Source of the DNA: Bordetella parapertussis
Lineage (GTDB): Bacteria > Pseudomonadota > Gammaproteobacteria > Burkholderiales > SG8-39
Direction of reading: 5' to 3'
DNA length: 41,019 nt
Assembly: GCA_945897475.1 (NCBI GenBank)
Contig: CAMDFL010000018.1
Coordinates: 1-41,019, forward strand
The translations under genes were made by a program, and so were the position numbers. Position 1 is the first letter of the stretch; every line of letters begins with the position of its first letter. This document shows, one piece after another, positions 1 to 9,120 of the stretch. The notes under the pieces were generated by a model. The model was not told the DNA's origin and did no database searches. It saw only the letters and a list, made by a program, of their open reading frames with translations.

Positions 1-20
1 CAAATACCTAGGAGATCGCC

Positions 21-1004
21 TTGACATACGCTATCAAATTGCTTGCCGCATCAATCCTTGCATCCTCGTATCTGTCGGCAAATGCGATGGCCCAAAGCGC
101 GGCCTCCTATCCCTCCAAGCCGATTCGAATCGTGGTGCCATTTACGGCGGCGGGCACAACGGACATCGTCGCGCGTGCGGTGGGTGCTGATATGGCTCGT
201 GTATTTGGCCAAGCAGTGGCCATTGAAAACCGCGCGGGTGCAGGCGGCAATCTGGGCTCTGACGTGGTGGCGAAAGCCGCTCCAGATGGCTATACCCTGC
301 TGGTAGGGGCGGTCAGTCCGCAGGCGATAAACGTAAGCTTATATTCCAACATGCCCTATGACGTAATGCGGGACTTCGAGCATATATCTTTGCTGGCCGC
401 TGTCCCCAATCTACTGGAAGTTCATCCCGGCGTACCGGTCAAAACAGTCAAGGAATTGATCGAATATGCCAGGGCACGACCGGGAAAACTTGCCTATGCC
501 TCCAGCGGCAGCGGCACCTCAATCCATCTTTCCGCCGAGCTGTTCAAGGCCATGACAGGAGTGGACATGCTGCATATTCCCTATAAGGGAAGCGCGCCGG
601 CAGTCGCGGACCTGATGGCCGGTCAAGTGCAACTGATGTTCGACAACCTTCCCTCCTCAATTCAACAGGTCAGGGCGGGAAAGCTGCGGGCGATTGCGGT
701 TACCTCGTTACGCCGGTCACCGGTGTTGCCCGATGTACCTACCATCGCGGAATCCGGATTGCCCGGATATGAGGCGAGCTCTTGGTTCGGCATGCATGCC
801 CCGGCGAAAACGTCCAAGGACATCGTCAACAAGCTCCATGCCACCGTAGCCAAAGCCCTGCGCACGCCAGAAATGATTGAACGTTTTACCAGCCTGGGCG
901 CCGATCCGGTGGGCAACACACCCGAACAATTCACCGAATTCGTTCGCGACGAAATTGCGAAATGGGCAAAGGTCGTCAAGGCATCCGGTGCAAAAGTAGA
1001 ATAA
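21..1004 (+). CDS. Bug-family tripartite tricarboxylate transporter receptor
   Basis: Periplasmic solute-binding protein of the Bug/TctC family, which captures small carboxylates or related organic acids for a TctA/TctB-type importer. The 327-residue product is the usual family length. It opens with a cleavable signal peptide ending near AMAQS (about residue 25), followed by the family hallmarks YPSKPIRIVVPF, an AGAGGN loop near residue 75, PDGYTLL near 92 and HIPYKGSAPAVADLMAGQ near 190. The start is TTG, chosen because an AGGAG ribosome site lies just upstream and the signal peptide begins there. No membrane subunits are nearby, so it is an orphan receptor; the ligand cannot be read from sequence. 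It converges with thpR. Confidence 0.93.
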   Translation: MTYAIKLLAASILASSYLSANAMAQSAASYPSKPIRIVVPFTAAGTTDIVARAVGADMARVFGQAVAIENRAGAGGNLGSDVVAKAAPDGYTLLVGAVSPQAINVSLYSNMPYDVMRDFEHISLLAAVPNLLEVHPGVPVKTVKELIEYARARPGKLAYASSGSGTSIHLSAELFKAMTGVDMLHIPYKGSAPAVADLMAGQVQLMFDNLPSSIQQVRAGKLRAIAVTSLRRSPVLPDVPTIAESGLPGYEASSWFGMHAPAKTSKDIVNKLHATVAKALRTPEMIERFTSLGADPVGNTPEQFTEFVRDEIAKWAKVVKASGAKVE

Positions 1005-1031
1005 AACCGGAACGAAAAATCCGGCGCCCCG

Positions 1032-1493
1032 CTATTCCACCTTGGGGCAACTCGACACCACGCGATAGAGCAGACCTTGATCATCGCGATAGGCGCGAAC
1101 CAACGAAAATCCGCCAACCTTCCAGCGTATGGATTTCTTGGACGGCTCGCCGGGATCCTTCGCATCGCGTATCAAGCTGACATGTGGCTTGAAGGGCTTC
1201 GGATCGAAGCGAAAACCGTTTTTCTTCAAGGCATCGCGCAGATCGTAGACCAAGGTCGCCAGCTTATCCGGAACCTTGCTCGAACCGGCCCAGACTATGT
1301 TGTTGTGCTTCCAGTAACCGGCCTCGTCCAAGGACAAGCTGCAATTGACCGTCGTCACGGAAGCAGCGACCGCTTCCAGTTCCGCCAGGCGAGTGGCGTC
1401 TGTCGGTCCGAGAAACGCCAGCGTAAGGTGCAGATTCTCGGGTCGGGTCATGCGTCCGCCAGAAATTTTATGCATGCCTTTGCCGCGAGTCAA
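1032..1493 (-). CDS. thpR: RNA 2',3'-cyclic phosphodiesterase (2'-5' RNA ligase family)
   Basis: Member of the 2H phosphoesterase family that opens 2',3'-cyclic phosphates on RNA and was first described as a 2'-5' RNA ligase. Both catalytic HxTx-type motifs are visible: HLTL near residue 22 and HVSL near residue 104. The first canonical start (TTG, 1493) gives 153 residues but cuts off the first strand of the fold: the same frame continues upstream as LFFALWPDSETRRALL, which matches the normal family N terminus. That extension holds no ATG, GTG or TTG. An ATA codon at 1560-1562 has a GGAGG ribosome site (1568-1572) at ideal spacing, so the true start may be there. It lies just downstream of ispF on the same strand and is probably cotranscribed. 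Confidence 0.88.
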   Translation of the reverse strand: MTRGKGMHKISGGRMTRPENLHLTLAFLGPTDATRLAELEAVAASVTTVNCSLSLDEAGYWKHNNIVWAGSSKVPDKLATLVYDLRDALKKNGFRFDPKPFKPHVSLIRDAKDPGEPSKKSIRWKVGGFSLVRAYRDDQGLLYRVVSSCPKVE

Positions 1494-1582
1494 AAGCGCG
1501 CGACGCGTTTCCGAATCCGGCCAGAGCGCGAAGAATAATTTTGGTGCAGTGATGACAGGTATGACGGCCTCCGCTGGGGTAA

Positions 1583-2059
1583 TTACTGGACAATCTCAAC
1601 CATGGCTATCGCCTGGGCGGCAATGCCTTCGCCACGACCGACGAATCCCAAATGCTCCGCAGTCTTCGCTTTCACGTTAGCGCATGTCTTATCTATTCCC
1701 AGGTCGAGGGCGATATTGCCGACCATCTCCTCGATATGCGGCGCCATCCGCGGCGATTGCGCGATGATGGTGGAATCGACGTTGACCACCTTGAACCCGG
1801 CAGCGCGTATTCGAGTGGCAGCCTCGCGCATCAGCGAACGGCTGTCGGAATCTTTGTAACGCGCTTCTGTATCGGGAAAATGGCGGCCAATATCGCCCAT
1901 ACCGGCCGCGCCCAATACCGCGTCGGTAATGGCGTGCAACAGCACATCCGCGTCCGAATGCCCTTCCAATCCCTTCTCGAAGGGTATGGTCACCCCGCCA
2001 ATCACGAGCTTGCGCCCGGTGACAAGCGCGTGCACATCGAATCCTTGCCCCACCCGCAT
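1583..2059 (-). CDS. ispF: 2-C-methyl-D-erythritol 2,4-cyclodiphosphate synthase
   Basis: Cytosolic enzyme of the non-mevalonate (MEP) isoprenoid pathway; it cyclises CDP-methylerythritol 2-phosphate with loss of CMP. The 158-residue length is normal. The metal ligands are in place: Asp8 and His10 in GFDVHAL, and His42 after GHSDADVL. The DIGRHFPDT segment and C-terminal [21 protein letters not shown] are also typical. A GGAGGAGG ribosome site precedes the ATG. It follows ispD on the same strand after a 63-base gap filled by short tandem repeats, so the two are likely one transcript with thpR third. Confidence 0.97.
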   Translation of the reverse strand: MRVGQGFDVHALVTGRKLVIGGVTIPFEKGLEGHSDADVLLHAITDAVLGAAGMGDIGRHFPDTEARYKDSDSRSLMREAATRIRAAGFKVVNVDSTIIAQSPRMAPHIEEMVGNIALDLGIDKTCANVKAKTAEHLGFVGRGEGIAAQAIAMVEIVQ

Positions 2060-2078
2060 ACCCTGCCTCCTCCAAGAT

Positions 2079-2136
2079 CGCGCATTGCCGCGCGCATTGC
2101 CGCGCGCATTACCACGATCTCCCTACGATCTCCCAT
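2079..2136. repeat. Two short tandem repeats at the ispD-ispF junction
   Basis: Three 12-base units (CGCGCATTGCCG, the third diverged to CGCGCATTACCA) occupy 2079-2114. They are followed directly by two 11-base units starting CGATCTCCC at 2115-2125 and 2126-2136. The ispD stop codon (2123-2125) lies in the first 11-base unit, so the last codons of ispD were copied into the spacer. Function unknown; this is one of many such boundary repeats in the window. Confidence 0.8.
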
Positions 2137-2827
2137 CTACTGCACGGCAAGCTAAAATCAAAGCCGCCAACTCCAGATCAGACGCAACCGTTACCTTCAA
2201 GTTGCGCTGACTTCCTTCAACCAGCCGGGGTTTCTCCCCCAGCGCTTCCACTGCCACCGACTCATCTGTCGCATTCTCTGCATTGCGCAGGGCGCGCAAT
2301 AAAAGTCCGTACCGAAACATTTGTGGTGTCTGCGCCTGCCACAAAGCTTCGCGAGGCTCGGTCGCAATGATTCGTTCCTCCGTATCGCCGCGTTTCAGCG
2401 TGTCGGCCACGCGAACCGCGAGAATTCCCCCTGTTTCGTCCCTGGTCACCACATCTATAAGACGCTGTACCTCATGCACCGCCAGACACGGCCTCGCAGC
2501 GTCATGCACCAGCACCCAATCCTCAGTATCGATTTCGGCCGAGGCCGCGATCAATCCATTCAATACACTGTCGCGGCGTGTCGCCCCCCCGCAATAAAGA
2601 GGCGCAACACGTTTGCCACAATCGCTCCAATCCAAACTCCGAAACCTGTCATCATTCGCCGACAGCACTACAAATACCGTGCCAATCCCAGGCACCGCCA
2701 GCAGCGCCTCTGTTGAGTGACGCAGCATTGCCTTCTCGCCGATCAGTCTGTATTGCTTGGGAGCCGACCCGCCAAAGCGCTCACCGGAGCCGGCCGCAGG
2801 TATCAGCCCGAATAACCTCGAGGACAT
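2123..2827 (-). CDS. ispD: 2-C-methyl-D-erythritol 4-phosphate cytidylyltransferase
   Basis: MEP-pathway enzyme that joins methylerythritol 4-phosphate to CTP, giving CDP-methylerythritol, two steps before IspF. The 234-residue protein begins with the nucleotidyltransferase signature IPAAGSGERFGG and KQYRLIG (residues 9-30). Mid-protein VHDAARPCL and later TPQMFR and the ATDESVAVE segment are the conserved substrate-binding regions. Its 3' end is embedded in a tandem duplication. It is transcribed away from mfd across a 101-base region with a symmetric -10 element. Confidence 0.97.
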   Translation of the reverse strand: MSSRLFGLIPAAGSGERFGGSAPKQYRLIGEKAMLRHSTEALLAVPGIGTVFVVLSANDDRFRSLDWSDCGKRVAPLYCGGATRRDSVLNGLIAASAEIDTEDWVLVHDAARPCLAVHEVQRLIDVVTRDETGGILAVRVADTLKRGDTEERIIATEPREALWQAQTPQMFRYGLLLRALRNAENATDESVAVEALGEKPRLVEGSQRNLKVTVASDLELAALILACRAVDGRS

Positions 2828-2882
2828 TGGGATAAACCTTTAGAGCGGACCGCAGATTCCGGCAGGAATGCTCTGATTCAAC

Positions 2883-2896
2883 GGTATAATTATACC
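2883..2896. promoter_or_regulatory. Symmetric -10 element between ispD and mfd
   Basis: GGTATAATTATACC is a perfect 14-base palindrome. It contains a consensus TATAAT on the plus strand (2885-2890, pointing to mfd) and another on the minus strand (2894-2889, pointing to ispD). -35 boxes are weak on both sides, so promoter activity is inferred from the -10 match and the divergent gene layout. A regulator binding the palindrome is an alternative reading. Confidence 0.5.
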
Positions 2897-2928
2897 AAGT
2901 CCCGCACCAGACCGTCGAATCATCGACA

Positions 2929-5900
2929 TTGGTGACACTTCGTGTGGGTTTGAGCATTTTTTCAGGTCGCAATAAAACACAAATTGTGACAGTCACTCCG
3001 TCCCCACCATCCGTTTCCAATTTTACGTCGCAAACGGCGACAGTTGGCTCAAGTGACGCGCTCGCCCTGGCGGAGTTGTCGTCAAAGGTTCGCCCACTTG
3101 TCGTGTTCTGCGCTCGCGCCTCCGAAGCCTCGCGTCTCAGGGACGAGCTGTCCTGGTTTGCTCCTCATTTAAAAATCTGCGTTTTCCCAGACTGGGAGAC
3201 CCTGCCCTACGACAGCTTTTCTCCCCACCAGGATCTGGTCTCGGAGCGACTGGCCACTCTGTATCAAATTCAGCGGCGTGAATTCGATGTCGTGGTGCTC
3301 CCAGCGACCACGGCATTGCAGCGCCTCGCGCCACTGGAGTATCTGGCCGCCTACACATTCTTTCTGAAACAGGGAGAAACGCTGGGGCTGGACGCGTTGC
3401 GCGCGCAATTGGTGTTCGCCGGCTACCAGAACGTCTCCCAGGTGGTCGCGCCGGGGGAGTTTTGCGTCCGTGGCGGGATCATCGATCTGTTCCCCATGGG
3501 AAGCGTGCTGCCTTATCGCATCGACCTCATGGACGAGATAATCGAAGGCATTCGCACCTTTGATGTCGACACGCAGCGCACCATATATAAAGTCGGTGAG
3601 ATTCGCCTGTTGCCGGCGCGCGAATACCCCACCGACGAGGCGAGTCGCAATCACTTTCGTACCGCGTTTCGCGAACGCTTTGAAGGCGATCCTTCGAAGA
3701 GCACCATTTATCGGGATGTGTCCAACGGCGTGTCGCCGGCTGGCATCGAATATTGGTTGCCGCTTTTTTTCGACAAGACCGCGACGCTATTCGACTATTT
3801 GCCGGCCGAAGCGAATTTGTGCATGCACGAAGATGTGCACGCCGTGTTCACCGGCTTCTGGCGCGATACTCAAAGTCGCTATCAATTATTGCGTGGAGAA
3901 CGCGCCCGGCCGCTGCTTGCACCAGAGGATCTATTTCTAAACGCAGAGGAGTTCTTCATAGCCGCCAGTCGATTCGCGCGCGCGGATCTGCGTTTGGCAT
4001 CGGCGGGTTCGGCAACCGCGGGTTCTATATCGGCGGGTCTGGAGTCTGCAAGCTCGCGTTTCACGCCACTACCCGAGGTTGCCGTCGAGCGCCGTGCCGC
4101 CGATCCCTTGCGCAAATTGAAAGATTTTCTAACGGCTCACGGAGGTCGGACGCTGCTACTCGCGGATTCGCCGGGACGACGGGAAACCTTGATTCAATAC
4201 CTGATCGAGTACGGATTGAAACCCGCAGATTGCGCCGATTACTCCACGTTCTCGGCGAGCACCGCGCCCTTGATGCTGGCAGTGTCCCCGTTGCTCAACG
4301 GATTTTTGGACACACTTGGCTCGCACGCGCTTATTACCGAAGCTGAACTCTTTTCAGCGACGGCACGCAGTCGCAGCGCACGCGGTCGCGAACGCCAGAG
4401 TTCGGTCGAAGGAATGCTGCGCGACTTGTCGGAACTTCGCGCTGGCGACCCTGTGGTGCATCTGGACCACGGCATCGGTCGTTACCGCGGATTGATCGAT
4501 CTCGACTTGGGCGAAGGAAAAACCGAATTTCTACTCATTGAGTATGCAGATGCAGACAAGCTGTATGTTCCGGTTTCACAACTTCACCTCATTGGCCGAT
4601 ATAGCGGCGGGCCGCCGGAACAGGCGCCGCTGCACCGGCTTGGGAGTGAAGCCTGGGACAAAGCCAAACGCCGAGCGGCCAAACAGGTACGCGACACAGC
4701 CGCAGAATTATTGAATATTTATGCGCAACGCGCTTCGCGTCAAGGGCGCTCATTCAGCGTCAAACAGCACGATCTGGAAGCCTTCGCCGAGTCGTTTGGT
4801 TTCGACGAAACACCGGATCAACTCGCCACCATCAACGCCGTTATTGAAGATATGAAGAAGGCAAAGCCCATGGATCGCCTGGTTTGTGGCGATGTGGGTT
4901 TTGGCAAGACCGAGGTGGCCTTGCGCGCCGCATTTGTCGCGGTCGCCGACGGCATGCAGGTGGCCCTGTTATCCCCGACCACCTTGTTGTCGGGCCAGCA
5001 TTTTCAGACTTTCTCCGATCGCTTCGCGGGCTGGCCCATAAAAATCGGCGAGTTATCGCGATTTCGAAGCGGCCCGGAGCAGAAGGAATCGCTGGCAGGA
5101 ATCGCAAACGGTACGGTCGACATCGCGATCGGCACCCACAAACTGTTGTCGCGGGAGGTGAAATTTTCGCGCTTGGGGCTAGTGATCGTGGACGAGGAGC
5201 ATCGATTCGGCGTGCGCCAGAAAGAAGCGCTGAAAGCACTGCGCGCCGAAGTCGATGTATTGACCCTGACTGCGACGCCCATACCTCGAACTCTGGCCAT
5301 GTCGCTGGAAGGTTTGAGGGATTTTTCGGTGATCGCCACAGCGCCAGAGAAGCGCTTGGCGATCAAGACCTTTGTGACACCCGATTCAGCCGGTATCATT
5401 CGCGAGGCTTGCCTGCGTGAGCTCAAACGCGGCGGCCAGATCTACTTTCTTCACAATGAAGTCGCGACCATCGAGCGAATGCAGGAGCGTTTGGCGCAGA
5501 TTCTGCCCGAGGCGCGAATCGCCATTGCCCATGGGCAAATGCGCGAAAGGGATCTGGAACGGGTGATGCGCGAATTCCTGCAGCAGCGTCATAACCTTCT
5601 GCTTTGCTCGACCATCATCGAGTCCGGCATCGACATTCCAACTGCCAACACCATCATCATCAACCGCGCCGACAACTTCGGGCTGGCGCAACTGCACCAG
5701 TTGCGCGGGCGGGTCGGACGCTCGCATCATCAGGCCTACGCCTACTTGCTCACCCCGGAGGAGGGTGCTTTGAGTTCAACGGCGAAGAAACGCCTGGAGG
5801 CGATACAGATGATGGAACAACTGGGTTCTGGTTTTTATCTTGCGATGCAGGACCTGGAAATTCGCGGCGCGGGTGAAGTACTGGGCGATTCGCAGAGCGG

Positions 5901-6489
5901 CGAAATGCAGGAAATAGGATTCAATTTATTTAACGACATGCTCGCTCATGCGGTGCGCTCGCTGAAATCGGGCAAGGAACCCGATCTCACCGAACCGCTT
6001 GGCGTCACCACCGAGATCAATCTGCATTTGCCCGCGCTGATGCCGAACTCCTATTGCGGGGACGTGCATGAGCGCCTGGTGGTCTATAAGCGTCTCGCCA
6101 ATTGCGATGACCTGAACCATCTCGAATCAATGCAGGAGGAATTAGTGGACCGCTTTGGCGACTTGCACCCTGCGGTGCGCACCCTGATCGAGGTGCATCG
6201 CCTGAGGATCAGGTCGCGCGATCTGGGCATCAAGCGCCTGGATGCCGGCCCGGAAATCATCCAGATCCAGTTCGTCAAGCACCCACCCATCGATCCGGAA
6301 ACCATCATAGGGCTGATCCGCAAACAACGCGGCTGGCGCATGAGCGGTCCGGACAAACTGCGAATCGAGCGGGTCAGCGCAACACTGGAGGACCGATCCC
6401 GCGCCTGCCGGGAAATCCTGGCGCTGTTTTCACAACCGCCGACGCCGCATCCAACGGCAAAGGCCGCAAAAGCGGCAAAAACGCATTAG
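2929..6489 (+). CDS. mfd: Transcription-repair coupling factor
   Basis: ATP-dependent translocase that removes RNA polymerase stalled at DNA lesions and recruits UvrA for nucleotide excision repair. Domains in order: UvrB-like N-terminal module (about 40-330, with WETLPYDSFSPHQDLVSER and CVRGGIIDLFP); a CarD-like polymerase-interaction domain (about 500-570, GDPVVHLDHGIGRYRGL); a RecG-like helicase core with Walker A GDVGFGKTE (near 655) and DEEH box VIVDEEHRFG (near 750), ending in the TRG region; and a C-terminal regulatory domain. The 1186 residues slightly exceed the usual 1150. The start is uncertain: TTG 2929, GTG 2932 and GTG 2986 are all in frame, none with a good ribosome site, and homology begins after about residue 40. 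The C terminus ends in a 9-base triplicate encoding AKA-AKA-AKT. Confidence 0.97.
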   Translation: MVTLRVGLSIFSGRNKTQIVTVTPSPPSVSNFTSQTATVGSSDALALAELSSKVRPLVVFCARASEASRLRDELSWFAPHLKICVFPDWETLPYDSFSPHQDLVSERLATLYQIQRREFDVVVLPATTALQRLAPLEYLAAYTFFLKQGETLGLDALRAQLVFAGYQNVSQVVAPGEFCVRGGIIDLFPMGSVLPYRIDLMDEIIEGIRTFDVDTQRTIYKVGEIRLLPAREYPTDEASRNHFRTAFRERFEGDPSKSTIYRDVSNGVSPAGIEYWLPLFFDKTATLFDYLPAEANLCMHEDVHAVFTGFWRDTQSRYQLLRGERARPLLAPEDLFLNAEEFFIAASRFARADLRLASAGSATAGSISAGLESASSRFTPLPEVAVERRAADPLRKLKDFLTAHGGRTLLLADSPGRRETLIQYLIEYGLKPADCADYSTFSASTAPLMLAVSPLLNGFLDTLGSHALITEAELFSATARSRSARGRERQSSVEGMLRDLSELRAGDPVVHLDHGIGRYRGLIDLDLGEGKTEFLLIEYADADKLYVPVSQLHLIGRYSGGPPEQAPLHRLGSEAWDKAKRRAAKQVRDTAAELLNIYAQRASRQGRSFSVKQHDLEAFAESFGFDETPDQLATINAVIEDMKKAKPMDRLVCGDVGFGKTEVALRAAFVAVADGMQVALLSPTTLLSGQHFQTFSDRFAGWPIKIGELSRFRSGPEQKESLAGIANGTVDIAIGTHKLLSREVKFSRLGLVIVDEEHRFGVRQKEALKALRAEVDVLTLTATPIPRTLAMSLEGLRDFSVIATAPEKRLAIKTFVTPDSAGIIREACLRELKRGGQIYFLHNEVATIERMQERLAQILPEARIAIAHGQMRERDLERVMREFLQQRHNLLLCSTIIESGIDIPTANTIIINRADNFGLAQLHQLRGRVGRSHHQAYAYLLTPEEGALSSTAKKRLEAIQMMEQLGSGFYLAMQDLEIRGAGEVLGDSQSGEMQEIGFNLFNDMLAHAVRSLKSGKEPDLTEPLGVTTEINLHLPALMPNSYCGDVHERLVVYKRLANCDDLNHLESMQEELVDRFGDLHPAVRTLIEVHRLRIRSRDLGIKRLDAGPEIIQIQFVKHPPIDPETIIGLIRKQRGWRMSGPDKLRIERVSATLEDRSRACREILALFSQPPTPHPTAKAAKAAKTH
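6457..6483. repeat. 9-base triplicate at the mfd 3' end
   Basis: Three in-frame 9-base units (GCAAAGGCC, GCAAAAGCG, GCAAAAACG) just before the final His codon and stop of mfd add the Ala/Lys tail AKAAKAAKT. The tail lies beyond the conserved Mfd C-terminal domain. Confidence 0.65.
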
Positions 6490-6545
6490 TCACTTATCGG
6501 CTAAGTGTTGACAATTCTGGCAAAGAATCAGAGTTTGAATACGTC

Positions 6546-6589
6546 CCGCCAAATGTAGGTTTGCGCTTTTGCAAACCTACATTTGGCGG
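6546..6589. other. Perfect 19-bp inverted repeat downstream of mfd
   Basis: The arms at 6546-6564 and 6571-6589 are exact reverse complements, 19 bases each, around a six-base GCTTTT loop. It lies in the convergent gap between mfd and iscX, where a bidirectional terminator would be expected, but neither strand has a T-run after the stem. It may be an atypical terminator, an RNA processing or stability hairpin, or a remnant of a small inverted-repeat element. The rest of the 162-base gap shows nothing recognisable apart from a weak 6-bp hairpin right after the mfd stop. Confidence 0.85.
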
Positions 6590-6651
6590 AAAAGGTGGCC
6601 CCAATGACACCCTGCCTGGTTCCGGCTTCGTCGGCTTAGTGCCAGACGCGA

Positions 6652-6849
6652 CTATTCGGCCGCCTCTTCAATCCAGGTCATCTGGATCGCTTCTAGTACC
6701 TTTTCCCCGGAACGATCGGCGCCATCATCGAACCCGTCCAGCTCCATGACCCAACGATGCAGGTCGGTGAATCGCAGAGTTTTCGGGTCAACATCAGGGA
6801 ACTTATCGCACAAGGCGATGGCAATTTCCAGTGTATCGGTCCATTTCAT
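6652..6849 (-). CDS. iscX: Fe-S cluster assembly protein IscX
   Basis: Small acidic protein that binds IscS and modulates iron entry and cysteine desulfurase activity during Fe-S assembly. The 65-residue product matches the IscX pattern: MKWTDTLEIA, FPDVDPKTLRFTDLHRWV, DGFDD, and GEKVLEAIQMTWIEEA. The ATG at 6849 is chosen because IscX proteins start with MKWTD; the AGGAG upstream is rather far (about 17 bases), and the frame could extend 13 codons to 6888. It is the last gene of the ISC operon, after fdx, as in many proteobacteria. Confidence 0.93.
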   Translation of the reverse strand: MKWTDTLEIAIALCDKFPDVDPKTLRFTDLHRWVMELDGFDDGADRSGEKVLEAIQMTWIEEAAE

Positions 6850-6877
6850 GATGGGCCCATTACTTTCTCCTAATAAA

Positions 6878-6894
6878 AGCATAAGCAACCTAAA
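6878..6894 (-). repeat. Dispersed 17-base repeat upstream of iscX
   Basis: The minus-strand sequence TTTAGGTTGCTTATGCT is identical to the core of the 19-base tandem repeat at 40968-41019. Similarity continues weakly downstream (TTTATTAGG here against CTTTTAGG there). It lies just before the iscX ribosome site. A chance match of this length in 41 kb is unlikely but not excluded. Confidence 0.5.
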
Positions 6895-6896
6895 GT

Positions 6897-6926
6897 GCGT
6901 ATTCTCAATGCGCGGTTTCTCAATGC
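6897..6926. repeat. 15-base duplication over the fdx stop codon
   Basis: Two 15-base units (minus strand GCATTGAGAAACCGC and GCATTGAGAATACGC) lie head to tail. The fdx stop TGA falls in the copy that belongs to the gene; the second copy forms the spacer towards iscX. Confidence 0.7.
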
Positions 6927-7261
6927 TTCACTTCTGAAACCATATTAATAGTGTATTTGGGGATCTCGACCACCAGATCCGACCCATTCACAATAACCTG
7001 GCAGGACAATCTCGATGCCGGTTCCAAGCCCCAGGCTTTGTCGAGCAGGTCTTCTTCAAGTTCCTCGGGCGGCGTCAGGGATTGATAGCCCTCGCGCAGA
7101 ATAACGTGACAGGTGGTGCAGGCGCAGGATTTCTCGCAGGCGTGTTCTATGTCGATGCCATTTGCCAGCAGCGAGTCGCACAGGGATTTGCCGGGTGTGG
7201 CTTCGATCACCGCGCCCTCAGGGCAAAGCTCCAGATGCGGCAGCACAATGATCTGCGTCAT
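6920..7261 (-). CDS. fdx: ISC-type [2Fe-2S] ferredoxin
   Basis: Adrenodoxin-like [2Fe-2S] ferredoxin that supplies electrons for cluster assembly on IscU. The product has 113 residues. The four ligands are Cys42, Cys48, Cys51 and Cys87, with the extra conserved Cys46, in [15 protein letters not shown] and RLSCQVIV. Acidic helix residues ([18 protein letters not shown]) fit docking to partner proteins. The ATG overlaps the hscA stop by four bases, so translation is coupled. The 3' end carries a 15-base duplication. Confidence 0.96.
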   Translation of the reverse strand: MTQIIVLPHLELCPEGAVIEATPGKSLCDSLLANGIDIEHACEKSCACTTCHVILREGYQSLTPPEELEEDLLDKAWGLEPASRLSCQVIVNGSDLVVEIPKYTINMVSEVKH

Positions 7262-9120
7262 AGGCTTGCCAGGTTCTTGCCCTTGAGGGCTTGGCGCACC
7301 GAACGGTCCATGCGGCGTGCCGCGAACGGCTCTGTCAAGCGGTTCAATTCGTCGATGGCGCTCTTTATCGCGCGATGATCGGCGCGCTGGGACTGCGAGC
7401 GCAGGCAGTTAATGCCTTCGTGAATCGCCGCCAGTTCCGTGGCATCGAGCAATCCTTCATCCTGTTCCAGCGCCGCAAGGACGGATACCAGCATGCGCTC
7501 GGCTTCCACTTGCTGTTCGCGCAAAGCACGAATCCGCAAATCGTCTCCGGCATGTTCAAACGAGTCCTTCAACATATTGGTGATGCGCTCATCCGACAGA
7601 CCATAGGAAGGTTTTACCGCGATCGAAGCTTGCGCCCCGCTGGTGGTTTCCCTGGCGCTTACCGCGAGCAGCCCATCGGCGTCGACTTGAAATGTCACCC
7701 GAATTCGTGCCGCGCCCGCCACCATCGCAGGGATGCCGCGCAGCTCGAAGCGCGCCAGCGACCGGCAATCCGAAACCAATTCACGTTCTCCTTGAACCAC
7801 ATGTATGGACATTGCGATCTGACCATCCTTGAAGGTGGTGAATTCCTGGGCCTTGGCCACAGGGATGGTGGAATTTCGGTGTATCACACGCTCGACTAAA
7901 CCACCCATGGTTTCCAGTCCAAGGGAAAGCGGAATCACATCGAGCAACAGCCAGTCATCGCCCACCGATTTATTGCCCGCAAGCGCATTGGCCTGCATCG
8001 CCGCGCCCAGGGCGACCACTTTGTCCGGATCCAGATTGTTGAGGGGCGCCTGCCCGAAGCAAGCCTCCACCGCGTGCTGTACGTGCGGCATGCGCGTCGC
8101 GCCTCCAACCATGACCACGCCTTTGACATCGGCGACCGACAAGCCCGCATCGCGCAGGGCTTTGCGGGTTGGTGCTAGCGTTTTCGCGACCAGATGCCGC
8201 GTCATATCCCAGAAATCGTTCTGTGATACAGGAACGTCGACAACAGTTCCAGTGGAGAGCGTCGCGTTAAATCGCGCTTCGACATGATGAGTTAGGTATT
8301 CCTTGATCTCGCGCGACTTGGCAATCATCAGGCTGGTATCGGATGCCGACAGCGGCGTGAGCTTCGCCTTCTCCAACACCCAGCAGAACAGTCGATGATC
8401 GAAATCGTCTCCACCCAAGGCCGAGTCGCCGCCGGTGGCAAGCACTTCGAATACACCCGTCGAGAGCCGCAAAACAGAAAAATCGAACGTTCCACCGCCC
8501 AGATCGTAGACCGCGTAGGTACCTTCGGCTGCATTGTCCAACCCATAGGCAATGGCCGCGGCAGTCGGCTCGTTGAGCAAGCGCATCACGTTCAAGCCCG
8601 CGAGCGAGGCCGCATCTTTAGTCGCCTGGCGTTGAGCATCGTCAAAATATGCCGGTACCGTGACTACCGCACCGGCCAACTCACCTCCCAGGGATTGCTC
8701 GGCGCGAACCCGCATCACCCGGAGCAATTCCGCGGACACTTCCACCGGACTTTTGACTCCGGCGGCCGTGCAGATTTGAACCATTCCCGGCGTATCGACA
8801 AAATCGTAGGGAGAATTCTCGATATAGGCGATGTCACGCAGCCCTCGTCCCATGAATCGTTTGACCGAGGCGATTGTGTTTTTGGGATCGCGATTGCGTT
8901 CGCGCTCAGCATCAAAGCCGACGCTCACCTCGCCATCTGCGTGATAACGAACGATAGAGGGCAGCAAGGGATGCCCTTGCTCGTCGTTGATCACGCCAGC
9001 AATACCGTTTCTCACAGAGGCGACCAGCGAATTGGTAGTTCCCAGATCGATGCCTACCGCGAGGCGGTGCTGGTGCGGCGCGGTGGATTCACCCGGCTCG
9101 GATATTTGCAAAAGGGCCAT
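7258..9120 (-). CDS. hscA: Fe-S assembly chaperone HscA (Hsp70 family)
   Basis: Specialised Hsp70 that, with HscB, binds the LPPVK motif of IscU and uses ATP to drive release of the nascent cluster to acceptor proteins. The 620-residue length is typical. The nucleotide-binding domain shows the phosphate loop [13 protein letters not shown] (residues 21-33), [19 protein letters not shown] near 160 and [13 protein letters not shown] near 205. The peptide-binding domain follows from about 395 ([13 protein letters not shown]). It overlaps hscB by one base (TGATG) and fdx by four, so all three are translationally coupled. Confidence 0.97.
   Translation of the reverse strand: MALLQISEPGESTAPHQHRLAVGIDLGTTNSLVASVRNGIAGVINDEQGHPLLPSIVRYHADGEVSVGFDAERERNRDPKNTIASVKRFMGRGLRDIAYIENSPYDFVDTPGMVQICTAAGVKSPVEVSAELLRVMRVRAEQSLGGELAGAVVTVPAYFDDAQRQATKDAASLAGLNVMRLLNEPTAAAIAYGLDNAAEGTYAVYDLGGGTFDFSVLRLSTGVFEVLATGGDSALGGDDFDHRLFCWVLEKAKLTPLSASDTSLMIAKSREIKEYLTHHVEARFNATLSTGTVVDVPVSQNDFWDMTRHLVAKTLAPTRKALRDAGLSVADVKGVVMVGGATRMPHVQHAVEACFGQAPLNNLDPDKVVALGAAMQANALAGNKSVGDDWLLLDVIPLSLGLETMGGLVERVIHRNSTIPVAKAQEFTTFKDGQIAMSIHVVQGERELVSDCRSLARFELRGIPAMVAGAARIRVTFQVDADGLLAVSARETTSGAQASIAVKPSYGLSDERITNMLKDSFEHAGDDLRIRALREQQVEAERMLVSVLAALEQDEGLLDATELAAIHEGINCLRSQSQRADHRAIKSAIDELNRLTEPFAARRMDRSVRQALKGKNLASL

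Noticed and set aside
1005..1031. Terminator between the first Bug gene and thpR
   Set aside because: A CCGGA/TCCGG pairing exists but the stem has only five pairs and no T-run follows.
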